Below are positions 23,859 through 37,352 of a stretch of DNA of 64,000 nucleotides, piece by piece. Within the stretch, counting starts at the first letter, position 1. Each line of letters starts with the position of its first letter. The DNA is taken from contig NW_019774269.1 of assembly GCF_001039355.2 (NCBI RefSeq), positions 297,251 to 361,250 of the forward strand. The letters run 5' to 3'. The notes under the pieces were generated by a model. The model saw only the letters and a program-made list of their open reading frames with translations. It was not told the DNA's origin and did not search any database. The stretch comes from Lingula anatina. Its lineage: Eukaryota > Brachiopoda > Lingulata > Lingulida > Lingulidae. The position numbers and the translations under genes are program-made.

Positions 23859-24734
23859 TTGTACTTAAGAGAAAACCATGTAAACGACTACACTGTACTT
23901 CGTTTTTATACTCGGGCTTACAGACGTCTTATAACTCCATGTTGACAAATGACAAATGGCTTTCTCTGCGCAGGACAAACTTCAACGGGGCTTATCGCGG
24001 ATTTCAATGTGCCAAGCTTGCGTTCATAGCGTGGTGTTATCAGGCCAGACCCGAGCTGCATATTGGATAGGTTTATCAGGACAATATAGCAACAAGAGTA
24101 ACTTCCTGGTGTGACCTCAGCACCCTGTGTTTCAGATGGTTTTCTGGAAGCTCTCATAACAGAGCTGAGTTTCTAGAAACTCTGTGAAACGCAGGGCGGA
24201 TCACGGAAGAGTCTTCCGTAAATTTCCCCAAACTACGAGCAATCGTCCCGAGTGTTAGAGGACCCTGACTCTCCTCTCTACTATCAGCACACTGTTGCAT
24301 AATAGTAGTTTGGGGGGGAAATTGAATCGGCCACTTGTGTAAATTATTTCCTCCAGTGCATGGGTACCATTTATAAAAGAAAATACATCATTTGAAATAC
24401 AAGATCAGTTGAAAAAATATGAAATAAGCATAATCGATATAAAATTAGGAAACAAATAAGGCCCGCCCACCTTCTGTGTTTATGTAGTCAAATTCAGCTT
24501 TCGAGAGAACATCGAAACTCGTATAAAAGGACGTATAAAAGGACTGAGATCTAGAACTCAGGGTGAAAAACAGTTCTCTTTATAGGATAATGGATGAATA
24601 CTACCCTCTGATACATTGTATCATGGGCTTCTAACTTAGTATACAAAATTTAAGTATTGTAACGGACTAGTAACGCACCCTGCGGACAACGAGAAGATAA
24701 ATACTATGAAATGACTAATGTCTCAAGGCGACGA

Positions 24735-24900
24735 CCAGGGCCGTAGCCTGAGCAAAATGCAAGGGGGGGGGGGCAGTAAGCGGACACGAGGGGGCGAAGC
24801 TACCGAGGGGGGAGGGTGTGGTGTGTAAAATTCCAANAGGGGGGGGGGGGGGGCAGCTGCCCCCCCTGCTCCCCCCCCCCCCCGGAGGGTACGGCCCTGG
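24735..24900. mobile_element. MITE with CCAGGGCCGTA ends, containing a single N
   Basis: The termini CCAGGGCCGTA and TACGGCCCTGG are perfect inverted repeats, flanked on both sides by ACGA, a possible target duplication. The interior is rich in poly-G and poly-C, with an N at 24837 next to a long G run. Confidence 0.8.
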
Positions 24901-24917
24901 ACGACTGCTACATTGCT

Positions 24918-25030
24918 ACCCTCTACCAGGGCTGCAGTTATTATTATGTGGACATTTTCTCTGAGGTTTACGGAGAATAATTGTGAATTTCACCAAAGAC
25001 ATATCTGTGAATATCTGGTGAAAAATCAAT
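24918..25030. repeat. Dispersed repeat fragment
   Basis: The block from ctctaccagggctgcag to atatctgtgaatat is matched, with divergence, at about 61848-61940. Its nature is unknown; no terminal repeats were found. Confidence 0.5.
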
Positions 25031-25791
25031 CTGTGGCCCTTGTCGAGGGTACTACAGTGTACATTACGGTGGATTACTACGAATTTATCATTGATCAAAT
25101 ATGGACACACCAATCTCGAAATCCAGACATATTTTTGACTCATGAATTTCAATGAACTCCTTGATAATATGAAGCTGCCAATACCTAACTTACATTAGTT
25201 TATTATTCTCAAAATTCAATTATTATCGATGTTGATTATCAGCAGGTGTTACTTGAAGTGCTTGATAAATTGTGCAGTCAACGGTTATCTTAAACTTTAT
25301 TATTATTACTCATGCCTCAGTTTTACTGTATTATTGTTTAAAATTAAGTTATTTTTCGTGAACCTCTCATTTCGTTATTAATGATTAACACATTCATACT
25401 GCAAGAGAAGAGAAGCATGTAAAACATTGATCAATAATGTTACCTCTTTAAGATAAGTTAATATATAATGCACTCACCACTTGGCAATTTCTACGTCTTC
25501 CAGTATTTTGATATTTTATCTTAATTTTATTTGAAACAGCATAAAGAAGTTTACGAAACCTGATCTGGCTATTGGACGCAGATACAGCGCGGTAGATTGA
25601 ATTGCAGCAGTTGTGCCGCTACGCATTCTTGGTTGTGTTGCCTCACTCACAAGGAAGGTGACTATTTGTGTGTTTATCTTGGTAAAGCTTCGAAAATTTT
25701 GTGAACGAAGTGCTTTGGCGTATCTAATATGCTTCGGGGAGGGGAGATGACGGTGTTACAGGATTAGCAAAAAAAAAAAAAAAAAAAAAAA

Positions 25792-26222
25792 NNNNNNNNN
25801 NNNNNNNNNNNNNNNNNNNNNNNNNNNNNNNNNNNNNNNNNNNNNNNNNNNNNNNNNNNNNNNNNNNNNNNNNNNNNNNNNNNNNNNNNNNNNNNNNNNN
25901 NNNNNNNNNNNNNNNNNNNNNNNNNNNNNNNNNNNNNNNNNNNNNNNNNNNNNNNNNNNNNNNNNNNNNNNNNNNNNNNNNNNNNNNNNNNNNNNNNNNN
26001 NNNNNNNNNNNNNNNNNNNNNNNNNNNNNNNNNNNNNNNNNNNNNNNNNNNNNNNNNNNNNNNNNNNNNNNNNNNNNNNNNNNNNNNNNNNNNNNNNNNN
26101 NNNNNNNNNNNNNNNNNNNNNNNNNNNNNNNNNNNNNNNNNNNNNNNNNNNNNNNNNNNNNNNNNNNNNNNNNNNNNNNNNNNNNNNNNNNNNNNNNNNN
26201 NNNNNNNNNNNNNNNNNNNNNN
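25792..26222. other. Assembly gap, 431 N
   Basis: A run of N flanked on both sides by long poly-A, so the break is probably at a homopolymer or repeat. The true length is unknown. Confidence 0.98.
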
Positions 26223-26255
<33 letters not shown>

Positions 26256-26947
26256 ACTTCAGTTACATGCCTTCATGCACAATGCTTTGCTTAGCCGACT
26301 TCCCCCCTGTACGCACTCGCTGATAGTGAAACTATTTTACCTTATTCGTCCGTTGAAATATACCGACCAATTCATGAATGTCATGACTTACGCACTTATT
26401 GAGTACAAATGGAATTTCAATTATATATTGGAAAAATATCAAATGTAAATCAATCCCTATACAGTAACTACAGTGCAATACTTCCACTGTTTAAGTATTT
26501 TTTTTTCATTTTCTCTTTTTTTTATTCTTAAGTTATTTTTCCTCATTGACTTTGGTTCAGTCGTGTGACATTAAAGCGTATTTGAATATTTTTTTGTGAA
26601 GCTGTTGAAACAGAACATAACAGAGTCTTATCAGAAATGATACGAATCAAATAATTTATTATTTTCCATTTTGACTTCTACATTAACATGTAGACACCAT
26701 GTTTCTTCTTATTAACAAAAATTATATCAAAAGCATTATTCTTTCAAATACAGCATCTGTTCTTGCTGCCTCTTGGTGACAAATAAATCTGGTCCAATAA
26801 TAAACTAAGAGATCTTTAAATGGTCTTGAATCTATTCACACACTTTTATTGACACATAAAGATGTCTCTGAAAATGCAGAATATAATACAAAGAAATGCA
26901 TTTTAAATGTCTGTCAGATTGAAATAAAGATATCGGTTCATTAAAGT
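26223..26947 (-). other. 3' flank of the Hes gene with candidate poly-A signal
   Basis: AT-rich non-coding sequence. AATAAA on the minus strand at 26850-26845, about 100 bases past the stop codon, is a plausible polyadenylation signal. Another possible signal lies near 26650. Confidence 0.55.
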
Positions 26948-28374
26948 CTACCATGGTCGCCAAACTGATGCATTTTCGTCGCTATAATTTTCCGTGGATT
27001 CCCTGTCGGCAGTCGGCGATGGCATAAACTCGAAAGGTTGTCCTTTTGTTATGATTTTCCCGTCTGCCACGTTTGGAGAGCCTTTGAGTTCTGTGTTCAC
27101 GAAAACAAACAACGGTAAATATGTTAGTTTCTTCGTCGTGGGACTGTTTGGCAATTCTTCGCCAGTTAAGTTATCAAGTTTTTGCACAAAAGGAGACATG
27201 GGGCTTGTCTTGTGTGAAGCAGACGACAGGTTTTCATCACGCGACCCCTCGTATTCATAATGCAGGCTCCGAGTAGATGGAATGAATGCTGAATCAGCCT
27301 GGATGGTGTCATCTTTGGTAAGAGAGTTGTGAGACCTGGAGTAACTTCTCACTTCATCCAACATTCTAAAATTAATAAATTTGTCCAGGTTGCCCTCTCT
27401 TTTCAGACATGTTGTAATAGCGTCTGTGCAATCCATGTATCCCTGTATGTAGTTATCGCTTGCTTTTGACGGTGTGTGTTCTGAAAATAACAAACGGAGC
27501 TTTAATTTACATACAAAATTTAATACGTGATGTTGTTAGTATCGTTAAATATTGCGCGTGAGGTCTTAAAAGGAACAAAAAGTAACAAATTCCTGGGTGC
27601 TTATGTGTCGTGGCCTTCATAATTTGAGGATAGGCCTATATCTGACCTTATCTCTTTTAAGGTCCTACTTCGCCGCTTACTCCAAGTATAATCAAAATAT
27701 GGCCTTAAACTGCTTTCAATTCAGCCGTAAGTACCCTGTGTACCACGCTTACCTTCATCACCGCTCCCCTGCGTCTCATCCCGCCGCAACCGTCGCAGGT
27801 ATTTCACCGTCATCTCTAGGACGTCAGCCTGGTCCATCTTGGAGGCCTTGTCGTCTGCCCCCTCCTGACTGGCCAGGAGCAACCGCTTTAGCTGAACCAG
27901 ACACGAGTTGATTCGTCCTCGGCGGCGTTTCTCGGCCAGAGATTTGGCGCACTGTGAAAAAAAATCATTCCGATGTATAGAACCAGGAAGAAGGCCTATG
28001 TGATCATTTATTTTCTAAGATAGAAAATAATTGCGTTTCGTTTTCATCTCATATTATTTTTTTCAAGAATTATACTCACAATCTCTGGTGATGAAATTAA
28101 GGTGGAAAGATAATGCAACATGTAAATTGAATAACATTCTATGGATTTAAAAGTCACTCATTACGTCAAGATAGTTTTCAAGAAAGAAACTTTAAATGTG
28201 CAACAAGGTACTTAAACTGCAATGGCTATTGAATAACTGAACTTTTTTTACCTTCCTACGACTTCTATCTTTTCCAATGTCTTCTTCTGCAGACATCTCA
28301 CGCGTACAACCCATGCTAGCCGATAGTACTGACCACTGCTGTAAAATCTTGTTAATCACGCTTCGCAGGTCCAC
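26948..28374 (-). CDS. Hes/Hairy-type bHLH-Orange-WRPW transcriptional repressor
   Basis: Three exons, 28374-28252, 27951-27753 and 27480-26948, join in phase (0, then 1) to 284 residues plus TAG. The basic region and helix-loop-helix span about residues 37-93 (EKRRRGRIN, then KMDQADVLEMTVKYLRRL). An Orange domain lies at about 112-154. The protein ends exactly in WRPW, the Groucho/TLE-recruiting tetrapeptide. Hes proteins bind N- and E-boxes in the nucleus, repress transcription and are common Notch targets. The basic region reads KSLAEKRRR where Hes proteins normally have proline (KPxxEKRRR), so it is a divergent member. ATG 28374 is the first in the open exon; internal ATGs at residues 21 or 27 are possible starts. 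Confidence 0.9.
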
Positions 28375-31300
28375 AAGTAATCCAACGGTGCGGTCAGCGT
28401 TAATTTTCTGTCTTAGAATTCGTTCGTTGATTTTGTCTTTTATCTACCAATGTTGAATATTGCCTTCGTCCTACAGTAAGGTAAACAGTAAACTGCTTTC
28501 CGAGCCCGATTGATGATCTGAGGCAGACTGTCTTCGTCTGGCGGAATGTCCAGTTTTTAAGTGGAGGGGGTGACCACACGCCGGCAGAGTTAACCCACGT
28601 GTTGCTAATCCACTTGTTGCTCACTAATCAATCATCGTAACCATGGAGATTACTTGGCAGGCGGGGTTAGCCGTTGTATTCAACCAATCAAATGTGATGT
28701 TTGTTTTCACTTTCGATACATTTCTGTTATTTATTATCCAGGTCCCCGATCTTATTCATATACATTTCAAGCATGTCAATCAGTATGTGAAGGAAATTAC
28801 TAATGTTATCCCGTTTCCGGGCCAATAAGATTTAAAATTGTGCCAACAATATGGATAACGACAGAATCATAAGAAAAGAGTTATGTATCTTGGAACAAAC
28901 TTGGCACCACAGACTGCTGACACTGTCAAATAAAAACGTCACGAGAAGAAAAATAAAGATAATATTCTTTATCTTAACATGAAATCAGCGTCTGTGGTCA
29001 GTCATCAAAATGGCGATTTTAATGGTGATAAAATATAAAAAATTACATAAAGTCGGGTCCTAGATTTTGATTTTTTACACCACAATTGTCCTTTTTTAAA
29101 TTTTGCTTTGAAAATCTGTAAGAAAAGTCATACGTATTTTAAAGTGTATACGTGCTGGCCATAGCTTGTAAAACACGATGATTAAAAAAGTGAAAGAGCA
29201 AATGATTGCCCCAGTCAGGCCACTTCAGATTCGGTCAAGAGTTTGCATACAAACTGACCGCAAGAATGTCCAATTTCGGTGTCCTTTAGCATCTCCGTTA
29301 TTTGTCACTTTGTGGAAATGTTACCACATCCGACTGCGCTGGGCGTTGGCTTGGTTTTAAATGCAGTCTACTAGTTTAATGGATGCAAAATACTTAAAGC
29401 AGATTGAAGACCACAATAATCGGCATAAAAACCGACGCATTTTCCACAATACGATCCTTGATAAAAAAAAATGAATGATGTTAAACGTGTTATTGCTCTT
29501 ACACATAATTTTTTGGGGGGAAAGATACATTTTTCAGTCATCATTACAAAAGAGACTACGACAAACCCAAGTCATAGAATGGAAGCCTTGTGACGATTCC
29601 AAAAGATATTTTTTGTATTTTATTTCATGTTCAACATTATTTTTAGAAAGCTGTTGCGTGGAAACATTAAGGAACGACCAATATTATACTTTATAACGAT
29701 GGGAGGCATTCATCCCAGATCAAAAGGAAAGACACTGTATCCCTGGCTAAGATAAATTTCTAACAGTTTAAGACTTAGGATGTAGCACAATTTCATTTAC
29801 AACGTTCAGCGGTCGCACCTGCCTGCCATAAGCGATTTCACATAACCGTCTTTATCAACCTCACCGAATAATAATTTCCTACATAATCCCCAAACCACTA
29901 CTCACATACGATCTATAATTAATAAACTTCCCACTGTGGCATGAGATACATTGGCACGCGCACAAAGCCCCTAATACGGTCCGAGCTCTCACTGGTCACC
30001 GCGTGGGCGTGTACTGACCAGCGGCTATGATACTGACCATTGGGTTTACAGGTAAAATACCCTGACACTGATCCGCCAGAGCATTAGAAGGATAAGCCGA
30101 AAACTAAGAGGATAAATTGGCGCGAAGATCTGAGATTTGTTTGTTTGCAATAGCGCACTTACTATAATTTATTTTTGTCCTCACGCCAATTAGTAGATGA
30201 TATATAAATCCTAGTTACGAGATGTTCATAGCGAAATATAGTAAGTGTGCTCGGACTACGTAAAAAAAGAAATCGGGAAAAATATAATAGAATTATATAA
30301 AGGGATTCAGTTTCACACATGCTTGCGAAAGCTAGTGAGATATCGATGAAATGCATTGTTTACATTAAATATGTCTCATATCATTAGTATTGATTTAAGA
30401 GAACCGGCCAACTCTAGTTTGTTTCTTTGGAGTGATTACTCACCAATGCACAATTGGAAAAAAACGTATGGGTATTTCAAAGGAGAAATATCTCATACAT
30501 ATATATATGTATATGTTAAACACACCCATACATCAATCATCACTCTGAAGTTGGATATGGTGTTGCTTAGATTTTAACACATTTCTTAAAATACATCAGG
30601 AAAAAATGAAAGAATAAAATGTGAATAAAATATTGAAACACAATTTGAAAGCGCATATATTTCAAATTACAACAACTAGGCGCTGCATGTTTTTCTTTGC
30701 TTCAGGAATAAGTGATGTGGACCAGCTATCTCTCAGCTTTAACTTGTCAACTAACAGTCTATCGGGGTTTTCAAATCCAGAAAATTGTACCCGTTGAGCG
30801 TAATTGGGAATGAATTGCATTTGAGAGACTGTTAATGGTAAATCGTTGACAAATCACTAACGGCACGCACTCTGAGCACTAAAGTTTTATAATAATACAT
30901 AATTGCACCAAAACGCTTTTCCTCATTATGATTGTCTGACACGCTTTTTGGCGTTCAGTCTGCCTTAAGTTATAATTTCTTCTCTCATTTGATAATTCAT
31001 TAGACTATATGGGTCCAGTTAACGGAAAGCACGTTCAAGTGTCGACATGGTATCTCAGACCCCTCCCTGAAAGAAAATGGCTCGAGGCGTCGTCTGCGTA
31101 ACAAAATGTCCAATTTTCCCTCCCGCAGTCAGTGACGAGAAAGAAGTTGTGATTATTAACTATTTTGTCAGCGTTGGTCATTTTTAATTTCTACTCCGTC
31201 TGCGCGTGACGATTAGAGCGACGGCGCATCGTCTGCTTCCAGTAATTGTCGTCTTTTTACGGCCTTGTGTCGTCTACCCGGGGTGATCATTTGGAAGAAA

Positions 31301-34300
31301 TCCAGGGTTAATATTACCAGATCTCTCCGCATGCCCGGCGATTTTCCCTGCTGCTAAACGAGATGTCAACTGGTCAATTAGCAGTCAATCGCTGACAAAT
31401 TATTGTAATTAGAATTTCACTGCTCTCACCCCTGTCCACGAACGCTGCGACGGTTTTTATATTTCGTTAAACAGTGTTTGCCGGAAAACGATCCTCAATT
31501 CCCTCCACTCTCCGTTTTTATCACCTGTTGGTTTCTCAGTCGATCACCGCCATCACCATCACCTTTGTGTTCTTTTTGCTGCTCATTTTAGTTCACATTT
31601 TTTGTAACAAAGAGAGCAAACAAGCACCTGTTTTTTTATTGATTCGATCAATCATTCTTATTCATTCCCGATCAAGTCTAAAAGTAGGCCTACGTGGACC
31701 ATTACCAAACAGGTGGGATAATTGAAAAAAAAACAAAAAAACAGGAAAGGCACATCACCTTATTGTAAAATATGGTAAAACTTGGTATTATCTTTTATAG
31801 GGTCAAAATTCGTTAGTAGGTATAGCTTTTTCTTATATCTATGTTATCTCTTTTTCCTCTTATTCCTTTACTTTTTTGTGGAGCGGGTTCAGTTGATTTT
31901 TCCTAGCTCTAAACAGTTTGTGTGTCTTGAATCGAAGGGGACTGCCTTGGGTCCTTATGCATTTCTGTTTAAGTTCACTAAGAAACGGAAAACGGGTTTC
32001 TACTTTGATGTGATGGAAAAAAGAATAATTTTGCTACATATTAAACTATAAATCCCTCTTTTTTACGTTTATGTTATCGGTTGACATAGATGAAAAAAAG
32101 TTCTGTTGTTTCCATTTTTTCCATCTTTTGTACATGTATTAATATGGCAGTTTGGTAGTTCAGATTGTGAAATAATTTTATTCTCTTAAAGTATTTCTTA
32201 TAACTAAGTCCTTTGTGCACAAATAGACAAAGAGATACGATAGAAAATTTTGCAAAAATATTCTAAGAGAAAAGATAACGGACGAAATCTCTACATGCGG
32301 TGGAATGTCGCAGTAGCACGTGCCCGAAGCCACTTACATTCCCCAACGCGGGGCCCATCTGCCTTTGTATGGCCAAAACATAAGGTTACCCATCAATTTA
32401 GTGAAATTTCATTTGATTCCCCGCTCATTATGGCTTGTTCCTTTGTTCGCCGTTTTTCAGCAATTTTGCTCATTTTTCAAGAGCGCCAGCGTGGGAACTT
32501 TGTAACAGCATATGGCCTCCGTGCTGTAATAAGGCATTCCCGAAGGGAGAATCCAGAAGAATTTTATAAAATAATGTCAGGGAATCTCATAGCTGCAGCG
32601 TTCCTCCGGCGGCGCCTTTGTTTCCTTGTCCTGTACACCAAAAATTAGCGCGCAGACGACAAAGGTGGTCACGCGGCGCGCGCAGCGTCTCCTGGAGAGC
32701 GGGGATATGAGAGAGCACAATGGCGGAGGTCGAAAGTTGTACAACACGCGGCGTGAGCGCAGAGAGAGCGCGGCGTGAGACGCACCTGGGAAACAAGCGC
32801 AAGGAAGGAAACAAATTTTTGCAAAAATGCTTTATTCTGATGCTAATCTGAATTGAATTTAATTCTGATAAAATGACAAATGAGTCTTCTCAATTGCCTG
32901 TAATGATATCTGCAGACAAAAAATGTTTCTTTTTTCCCCCAACAGACAAAACAAAACAACACAACAGAAAGTGCTTAACTTATATGAAAAATAGTGTTTT
33001 CTCTGATAAAACACTAGCAAATAGTATTATTCCTGTTCACTTCTTGTTCATATCGGTCTTTTCTGTTAAAAATATAAGTGAAAGTCCGAAAAGTGACATA
33101 AAAATATACACAAGCTACTTACTCACTGTTTTTTGTGAAGAGGGCGAATTGTTAAAGGAAATATAACCATTTTGCAAAATATGTCTAAAATGAATAATCT
33201 GCTATGTTCCTAATTCTTTGTTCAACAAAACCTTATGTCAAATTAAAAACAAATTGTTAACTCATTTTTTACTGATTTTCATAAATCTGTGAAGTGATTA
33301 CAACCTTTTTCCTTATCGACGCTCTTTTGGCTTAGGAAATTTGTTTCTGTTAACAGGGTGATTGAAAATTGAGCAACATATTTGCAACTGGATCGGTAAT
33401 ACCCACAATGATAAGAAGAAGTAATGATAGCTTTAAGAGCAAAACATCTGCGGTTTAAAGAATCGCAGCAGTGGGTATTTTGTTCCTAAAATGCCATGAC
33501 TTCTAACTCAACATCAACTCTGATGTAATCTCAAGTGTTATCAAAGAGTGTCACTTCGCAATCATTGAATAAAATCTGGTAAGTTCTTCTTCAGATACTT
33601 ATCAGAAATGTTATTTCAGATCCTTAAGGATAACTTGATAGTATTATGTGTATCTAACCACGAGAAAGGTTTGTCGTGTACTCTGGCTTAACGCTGAACG
33701 CGCGCAAAGTCCCCTAACTCTCAGCACGAAGTGCGCTAATTGAGAAATTACTAACAAAAGATCGTTCCCTTCTCCTGGGGCAGCGAAAGGTTAGACATCA
33801 AATAGGATTTAACAAACAAGGTAAGACGTCGACTTTTATCCGAGCTTAATAAATCGAGGCAATTTGTTGAAGCGAGATAACATGCCAGCGAGCGGTCGCC
33901 CATATGTTAACCTGACCAATGAATTTTATGACTGAGTCAACTCTCAATGGAGCTCGATTGTTGACGGGCGTAATTGAGTTTCCGATCTTTCTATTGTGAA
34001 GAGTTCTTAGTTCCAGCGCCTACTGTGACAAGGAGGTAAATGGGAAACTGTTATTCTATCTCGCGTTTTGCGCCTCCTTTTCAGGGAGCTATTTGTCGAT
34101 GTTCAATTAATCCGCCGAGAGCGGCTCGTCTTGGGCGGAGCAGCATATTCGGAATGACTGTTTGCTTCTACACACTGATACTTACATTAGTTATCCCACT
34201 TTGTGAAGCTCATTTTTTCGCTTTAATACATTCTTCTTGAAATCACATCATATTTTATAGATTTTTATGGTTTGATTTTTGTGTTCAAACGTTTTACATG

Positions 34301-34817
34301 TTTCCTTTTGCAAGGAACTTTCAAGTTTCACATTTGAGGAAAAAAGTTGCTTTATAGTCCTTTTTGAAATCCATTTGTATAATCATCGATATATTTTAAG
34401 CGTAGTCGTGAGAAGCATTCCCTTTCGCAATATCAATATATATTTCCTTTAGTTCATTTCCCTTTTATGATTTATATATTAATTTTGTTATTAGTAAATA
34501 TGTTAAATTTTGATAATTTTTCGACCTGACTAAAACACTGATTCACCTGTATAGCGTTCATAAGTCTATCAGATTTAGCTTTTCTATATCCTTACAAGAG
34601 GATCATTTAAGATGCCACCACTTTAAGACATTTTCAGCATGTGCCCCCTTCTCATCTTGATATTCTGTGTCTGAAACTTAATAAACTCTTTTGATTTTCG
34701 ATTTCACTTTCTTATTTTGGTTCATAAATAATATCACATGCCGACACATCTATCACTAAGTGTATTTCAATTTTGCAATGGAGTTCAACTGATAATCACA
34801 AGAAAGTTGTCAGTAGT
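28375..34817. other. Long spacer upstream of the Hes gene; possible regulatory islands
   Basis: No convincing exons on either strand. Against an AT-rich background, high-complexity and CpG-richer blocks stand out at about 31060-31450, 32590-32810 and 33660-34180. Matches to the Su(H)/RBPJ core GTGGGAA occur at 29928-29934 (minus) and 32491-32497 (plus, as CGTGGGAAC). The Hes promoter should lie just above 28374; a CACGTG E-box lies near 28595, but no TATA box is obvious. Confidence 0.45.
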
Positions 34818-35859
34818 TTAACCCTCAAGAGACCAAGCTATTTTACTGACTGAAATGACCAAGTGGGGTCATCTATGACCCCATTGTGCTCTGTACATGG
34901 ATCCTTATTATAAAAGGCTGTTGGGGGTTTATCACACCTTTACTACTCCCAGTATTTAAGAAAAGTATTTTATAATGATCAAATGTAGTAAGTATTTGGT
35001 AATAATACTTATATTGCATGAAATAACCAAGCACAGATTTTAAGAACAACATCACACCGGTATTTAGACAGTCCTCGTCAGTTTCCACTTGCAGAAATAT
35101 TTCTCTTTTTATTTGACACACTAAATGAAAAAAGTACATTACAAAATTACTTTGAGTAAAAATATTTTGACTTATGTTGAGATAGCATCCTGCTAACTTC
35201 AATAAGAATAATTAGCTGACTTGCTGAGTAGGGAATACCCTAATGCTGGTAAGGAAGACACACTACTCAGAATACATTCAATCAACCAACATGTATGTTA
35301 CTACCACATCTGTGTATAAAACAAAATCCATACAAACAATTTGTTAATATATGTATAATATGATATTGACAGAATTCTTTAGATTTCCAAAATACCTGAT
35401 AATTGTAACCGTCAAAATGAGAGACCCAGTTATGAGAACAAGTTCCAACGAAGCTACCGAAATTAGATACAGCGATGCACTATTAGAAACACTTCAAGCA
35501 CAATCTTCACAAACCACTTATTTGTGCCTATGTTTTGGGCACACTGGCTGGTTGCATGAAGCACATGCATGTAGCATTTTCCTGTCAGTGTTGCGTGGGC
35601 AAAACATTTGAATAAAATTTAAAAACTAATATTTAAAAACCAATGCTTCTCTTTGGGGTCATAAATGACCCCACAAGAGTTTGTGATGTATACGCCACAC
35701 TAATTGGTTGATCCCTACAAAAAACTGTGAAAGTGTGTAGGATTAGTAGACTGACAAACTCATGCAAGGAAAGATAATTCGAATAAAAAATAAAGAGATG
35801 GCACATTAAATCATAAGGCTGGGGTCGTAAATGACCCCACTCGGTCACTTGAGGGTTAA
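34818..35859. mobile_element. piggyBac-like non-autonomous element with TTAA target duplication
   Basis: TTAA at 34818-34821 and 35856-35859 flank inverted ends CCCTCAAG and CTTGAGGG, the target and end pattern of piggyBac elements. Subterminal inverted blocks (ggggtcatctatgacccc and ggggtcgtaaatgacccc types) recur inside. About 1034 bp between the target sites, with no recognisable transposase, so probably a deletion derivative. Confidence 0.8.
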
Positions 35860-37352
35860 AGGTGAAAAATAGTCATCATTTTTATTATTTATTAAAATAA
35901 TTTGTTTCAGTACAGTACATTGTTTTAGATTCACTCTTATTTTATAATTGTAAAATAAACAGTATTTATGTTAATAATGCACACCGTCACACTAGTCTTC
36001 TGAGGTTTAAGCTGCAATATTTAGTTTTTTTTTGAAACGTCATTTAAAAGATATTTTTGATATGTAACAAAAATTGAATTCCAAAAAGTCATTGGTGCGG
36101 GGTATTCCCCCTCAGCTAAGGTGACCATATGGTGTTGTTGATGGAAGGCGAGAGCGCCCCGCGTGGCTCACTGAAAGACCTCGTAACGACATTCACAGCA
36201 GCAAGACCCATCAGCGCATGGCGCGCTGCACGACGCGGAGCGCTCCTTTCAAAACACCGGCTTAAGACCAGAAATTTTGTCTTCATTATTCTGGGCAAAT
36301 TTTAATAACCGGGTTTTATCGCCCGGGGTGCGCGGCAATTACTCAATGGTTACACTCTGACAAAGGGACAACTTTGGGTCCCATGTTTTCAAACTTCTCG
36401 CCAAGATACAACGATTAGACAGCAAGAGATGTAGTAATTGCCTTAAGGGATTAGCTGGCGTCTTTTTTGTAACCTAACGCGATTGGCTTTTGCCCGGGGA
36501 TGAATCGTTTTGTATAAAATAAATGCAGAGGAGGTTGAGGGGGATAAATGTGGGAACCTCTTTACATGTCGAATATGACGGGAAAAAACACGATGGACAC
36601 CTGTAAAAAACAAGCAAATTTAAATAAAATTATTACTTATCACAAACAGGGTTCTATCCCCTGTTGGTTCTAGCACATTTGTTTTACAAACGAGCTCAGG
36701 CTAATAATTATCTAATGCAATAATAACATATTATACTCTTAAATGAAGGTAAGAATATGCTTACAAAAATAGTTGAACATAACATTATTCAGTATTGAAT
36801 ATTTACGGCTTTCATCTGTTGTAATAATAAGATGAACAATACAGTATTCTAGTCGTTACGAATCAACGTCAATATAACTTTATACTTCAGGAAATTAATT
36901 TTTCAGTTTTGTTCGCAAAACAAAAACAAAAATACTAATAGTATTAGTAAGTAAAAAATGAAAAAACACCAAAGGTATAACTGGTAGCCTCACTCTATGA
37001 CCAATTTCCATCAGAACAATCAGAATTAAGAAATGATTTGTAAGTTGTGCTGGTACATGGCACACTAAAGATTCCCAGAAATAATTCAGATTATCTATGT
37101 ACACAAACTGCGTAGAATGTCCACATATAAGTTTGTCTAACAAACATTACTTTTGTATATCGTGGGCGGTTGCAAGTCCGCACGTGCGTATAAACCCTTT
37201 GGACTATATGTAGTGTGGAAGAATAAAGAAAGTGAGAATAACACAATACAAATAGGGAGCGAGAAAATAAATCTCGTATCATTTCACACGCAACCCGATG
37301 CAACAGCGCTGTACAAAGTGATGTTAAGCAGCTTATCGCTTCAGATTAACTC
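35860..37352. other. Spacer between the piggyBac-like element and the P450 duplication
   Basis: No gene is seen. A CpG-richer, high-complexity block at about 36080-36560 includes gggattagc and a Su(H)-type TGTGGGAAC at 36549-36557. The remainder is AT-rich. Confidence 0.45.

Larger units (their letters stand above)
23859..25791. other. Spacer between receptor and Hes genes, left part
   Basis: No coding exon is seen. It holds a MITE (24735-24900) and a dispersed repeat piece (24918-25030) whose phrase ctctaccagggctgcag recurs near 61848. The assembly gap follows. Confidence 0.55.

Noticed and set aside
22347-23945. Repeated plus-strand open frames starting MSPKCRAV
   Set aside because: They reflect the 189-bp direct repeat; the frames end differently after the repeat and are antisense to the receptor.
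25724-26257. Long minus-strand frame spanning the first gap
   Set aside because: It consists of N bases and poly-A only.
32587-32814. 75-residue minus-strand frame in a CpG-rich block
   Set aside because: No domain, no splice context; GC-rich sequence tends to lack stops. Better seen as a possible regulatory or CpG island.
34873-35611. Open frames of 86-109 residues inside the piggyBac-like element
   Set aside because: No similarity to a DDD transposase and no conserved motif; the element is too short for a full transposase.
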